Positions 61,575-64,000 of a DNA stretch of 64,000 nucleotides are shown piece by piece; positions within the stretch are counted from its first letter, which is position 1, and each line of letters begins with the position of its first letter. The stretch is taken from the NCBI GenBank assembly GCA_029834535.1, contig JAQMWT010000548.1, forward strand, positions 158,283 through 222,282, given 5' to 3'. The position numbers and the translations under genes are program-made. This DNA comes from Chrysophaeum taylorii. Its lineage: Eukaryota; Sar; Pelagophyceae; Pelagomonadales; Pelagomonadaceae. The notes below the pieces were generated by a model that was not told the origin of the DNA, made no database searches, and saw only the letters and a program-made list of their open reading frames with translations.

Positions 61575-63047
61575 TTATCTGACGAAGCCGTCTGCGGATG
61601 GTGGAACTTCTGCGAACTTGTGGACGAGGTCGCCGACGCTGGAGACGCAGTGCTGCATCGAACGCGTGGCGAGGTTTGTCGACGAGCAGGTGCGTGGCCG
61701 CAATCGCGCCGTGAGGGGCCGGGTTGATCTCGACGACGGCGCCGTGGGGAGTTTGATGTAGGGTATTTCGGCGGCGGGCGTGCCGACAAAATAAGCGTAG
61801 AGGCAGCGCTGGACGGCGAGGTGCGAGACGAGAAGGACGTTCCGGCGTTGGCGCTCGAGCTCGATGAGAATGGGTCGGAGCCTGGTGATGAGGTCGACGT
61901 ACGATTCGCCGCCGGCGCCAGGGTAGCGGAAGCGAAGCTTGTCGGCGTTGCGCGCCTTCCAGACCCCGGGTATCTCGCCTCGAGTTCGCCACGGAGATGC
62001 CGTCGAAATCACCGCCGCAGAGCTCGTTGAGAAGCGAAGTCGCGGGACGTCGCGTCGTCTGATACGAGGGCGATCGTCTCGCGATGGGACTGGGCGTTTC
62101 CCGTCAATACCAAAAGGCCTCCTCCTCCCTGATGATCCAAGGCCTGTTGTTGCTGGAAGGCCGCGTGTTCCGCGCGCACGAAGCGCGCGAGTTCGACGGC
62201 AAAGCGAGAACCGTATTCGGTCAGGCCGCCGCCGGCGGTGATGCCGCGAACGCCGCATCGCGTTTCCTCGAGGGTCTCGGCGTGCAGGGCGAGCCATATT
62301 TTCGCGGGGTGATGTGGATGTTGCCCAAAAAAGGAAATTTGCGAGGTGAGGTAGCCGGAGCACTTGCGGGCGACCATCTTTTCGCCGACGTCGATTATTT
62401 TTATATACGAGACGGAGCCGTCGCCCTCGTCGTCCTCGATCGTCTCGTATCGCTTCTCGTACTCGGAAACGCGCTCCAAAAGTCCCGCAACGCCTCCTCG
62501 GGATCCCGGCCGCGGTAGTCGGCGTTCTGCAACTTCATCCGGTAGTTTCTCTCGAGAATCTCTCGGTCGTTGCAGATCGATTCCACGAAGATGAGCGTCG
62601 CCGTCCGACACCGTTGCATCAAAATTTCTCGTCGCGCGCGCGTCGTGTTTGTGGCATCAAAGATCGCCACGCACGACGAGGGCTGCGCGTCCAACCACCG
62701 GTACATCTCTCCTGGCACGCCATCGCCAACTCCTCGCTGGCGACGCGCCGACTCGTCGCCCGTCCGGAAAAAGGCCGCCGACGCCCCGCGAGACCGCACT
62801 TCCGCCGCATGTCCCCACGTTGAATATTTTCGTCGGAATACCGATCCACTCCAGGTACCGGACCATCATCTTCACGATGTACGACTTGCCCGAGCGGAAG
62901 CCCGACCATCGCGACCACGATCTTGTTCTGCGCCCCAAAGATCACCCCCTGGTCCACCGTGCTCAGAAACGACGACCGGGACACGCCCTTCTCCGCCGCC
63001 GACGACGATCCCAGAAGCTTCGACAACGCGTCGTTCGACGCACTCAT
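61575..63047 (-). pseudogene. 6-phosphofructo-2-kinase/fructose-2,6-bisphosphatase, multiply frame-disrupted
   Basis: Bifunctional enzyme that sets fructose-2,6-bisphosphate levels, a regulator of glycolysis. It starts at MSASNDALSKLLG. The kinase part reads NKIVVAMVGLP, then in another frame GKSYIVKMMVRYLEWIGIP (Walker A region broken by a base loss), IFNVG, SCVAIFDATNTTRARRE, LIFVESICNDREILERNYRM, LQNADYRGRDPEEALRDF and VSYIKIIDVGEKMV. The bisphosphatase part has IWLALHAETLEETR where RHGE is usual. It continues with NELCGGDFDGIS, LRFRYPGAGGESYVDLITRL, VLLVSHLAVQRCLYAYF and EIPYIKLPTAP. At least five frame changes, none at good splice sites, interrupt it. At Walker A, two missing G residues in G-runs would explain the break. 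Confidence 0.75.
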
Positions 63048-63838
63048 CGATTTTGCCGCGCGATCAGCCGCCGTTGCCGGGTGAAAACTCGTCCGACGAA
63101 CTCCATCGCTGCCGCGTCTCAACATCAGACCGGTACAAATCCAGAGCACCGCTCCACGCGGCGTACGCCAACGCACCGCCAAACGCGCACACGGCGCCGA
63201 ACAAAGCCATCGTCGCATCGTACGACGTGCCCACCATCCGACTAATAGTAAAGCCGACAGACACTTTATTTTTCTGTACGAAGTCTCGAGCCTTTTTCTT
63301 ACTCTTTCTTACCCTCTTGTCGGCTCATCAACCTCAACTTGCCACAACAACAAGCACGACGTCTCGTATTCTCCTCTTATTCCGCATCGTCGATCCCACG
63401 CACCCCCTCACCTACCGAAATGAAAAAATGTCATAGACAGACACCGCGAGGTGCGGTGTGACGACGACGCTCGCGGCGTTGTTGTTCTTTGTCTCCTATG
63501 GGCGGAAGACTTCTTTTGCCGTATCCGCTGCTGCCGTGCTGCGTCGAACGCGCCCGCCGACATATCGGCAGCCGTCAAAAACCCCGGTGTCCACAACAAC
63601 AATATCCGGTTCACGCGATCGTCCGCATCGTCGCGAATCAATCAGGTCGCGCAACAATAATCCGACGACGAACCCTGGCTGCTGGCCCTTTAAAATCGCA
63701 TCGTTAGGTCCAACGGAACGTTTCTCTTTTGTTGCGTCTCGTGGACGAACGAGAGGTTTCTTTCAGTCTCGGGGTACACAAAGGATAGATAGGGAGTAGT
63801 AGGTAGGGGGTACAAGTCGGGGTATCTACCAGACAGAT
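63048..63838. other. intergenic, nothing recognised
   Basis: Between the divergent PFK-2/FBPase-2 gene and the partial gene at the right edge. The open frame of the former extends upstream to 63218 without a better start. No other gene. Confidence 0.35.
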
Positions 63839-64000
63839 ATGCGGCGAAGTGCGTCCTTCTTTCACCAGCGAGACGCCAAGAAGCCCAGGCTCGACGCCGA
63901 CGGCGACGTGACCATGGCCGATGTCGACGACGACGACGACGAGCTCATGACAGACGTTCCGCCGCGCAATCCAGAGTACCTCGACGCAGAAGAAGAAGAA
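63839..64000 (+). CDS. partial CDS at window edge, acidic N-terminus with possible PCNA-binding motif
   Basis: ATG at 63839 opens a frame that runs off the end of the window (54 codons). The N-terminus MRRSASFFHQRDAKKPRL has an aromatic pair (FF) in a basic context, similar to the PIP-like start of DNA ligase I and related replication proteins. It is followed by an acidic stretch (ADVDDDDDELM and poly-Glu). Identity cannot be settled from this fragment. Confidence 0.45.
   Translation, partial: MRRSASFFHQRDAKKPRLDADGDVTMADVDDDDDELMTDVPPRNPEYLDAEEEE

Noticed and set aside
1-64000. CRISPR arrays, operons, riboswitches, bacterial-type ribosome binding sites
   Set aside because: None seen, and spliceosomal introns and plastid-targeting peptides show the DNA is eukaryotic nuclear. 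The direct repeats present lack regular spacers.

Overview
This window reads as nuclear DNA of a photosynthetic eukaryote, most likely a stramenopile (heterokont) alga such as a pelagophyte. Four observations support this. Genes are interrupted by GT-AG introns that are mostly 40-51 bp. A cytochrome c6 (7477-7949) has a tripartite presequence: an ER signal, a Phe at the AF-QP cleavage site typical of secondary red plastids, then a lumen signal. A second protein (25632-26705) has a similar signal followed by a twin-arginine lumen signal. Several proteins are secreted EGF-like or Thr/Pro-rich types. Species assignment is inference.

Left third (1-25 kb). Two copies of a dispersed repeat flank a minus-strand gene for a secreted lytic polysaccharide monooxygenase fused to a DOMON heme domain. 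Next come a C-factor-like SDR, divergently arranged with cytochrome c6; a glutamyl-tRNA synthetase 39 bp from a divergent ERD2-like receptor; ribonucleotide reductase small subunit; a secreted EGF-repeat protein; a Cys-rich protein of unknown function; and a very large DENND4-like Rab GEF with a PDZ insertion.

Middle (25-46 kb). A lumen-targeted aldo-keto reductase homologue has lost its catalytic tetrad. It is followed by a small inverted-repeat element, a PiT phosphate transporter, repeat-rich relics, an HAD phosphatase, HIT and LCMT-like genes, a small protein with a duplicated module, a plant-type phosphofructokinase, a hAT transposase relic, a 1443-aa coiled-coil protein with about 15 tandem repeats of roughly 44 aa, and a GCN5-type histone acetyltransferase with bromodomain. 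About 2.5 kb of gene-poor DNA follows.

Right third (46-64 kb). A complete-ended Ty3/gypsy-type LTR retrotransposon (46213-56338, 5-bp TTAGT target duplication, LTRs about 96% alike) carries gag, a protease-like region, a cytosine-C5 DNA methyltransferase, RT/RNase H and integrase, with several frameshifts and stops. Beyond it lie an ABC1/UbiB kinase, an LtrA-like membrane protein and a PFK-2/FBPase-2 gene, all showing single-base frame disruptions that could be assembly indels or decay. The window ends in the first 54 codons of an acidic protein.

Working together: PFK and PFK-2/FBPase-2 both bear on glycolytic flux; cytochrome c6 and the lumen AKR homologue act in the thylakoid; the LPMO-DOMON and EGF-repeat proteins are extracellular. 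The most unusual items are the retrotransposon-borne DNA methyltransferase and the LPMO-DOMON fusion. All intron boundaries were inferred by eye from reading frames, GT/AG sites and expected family motifs.
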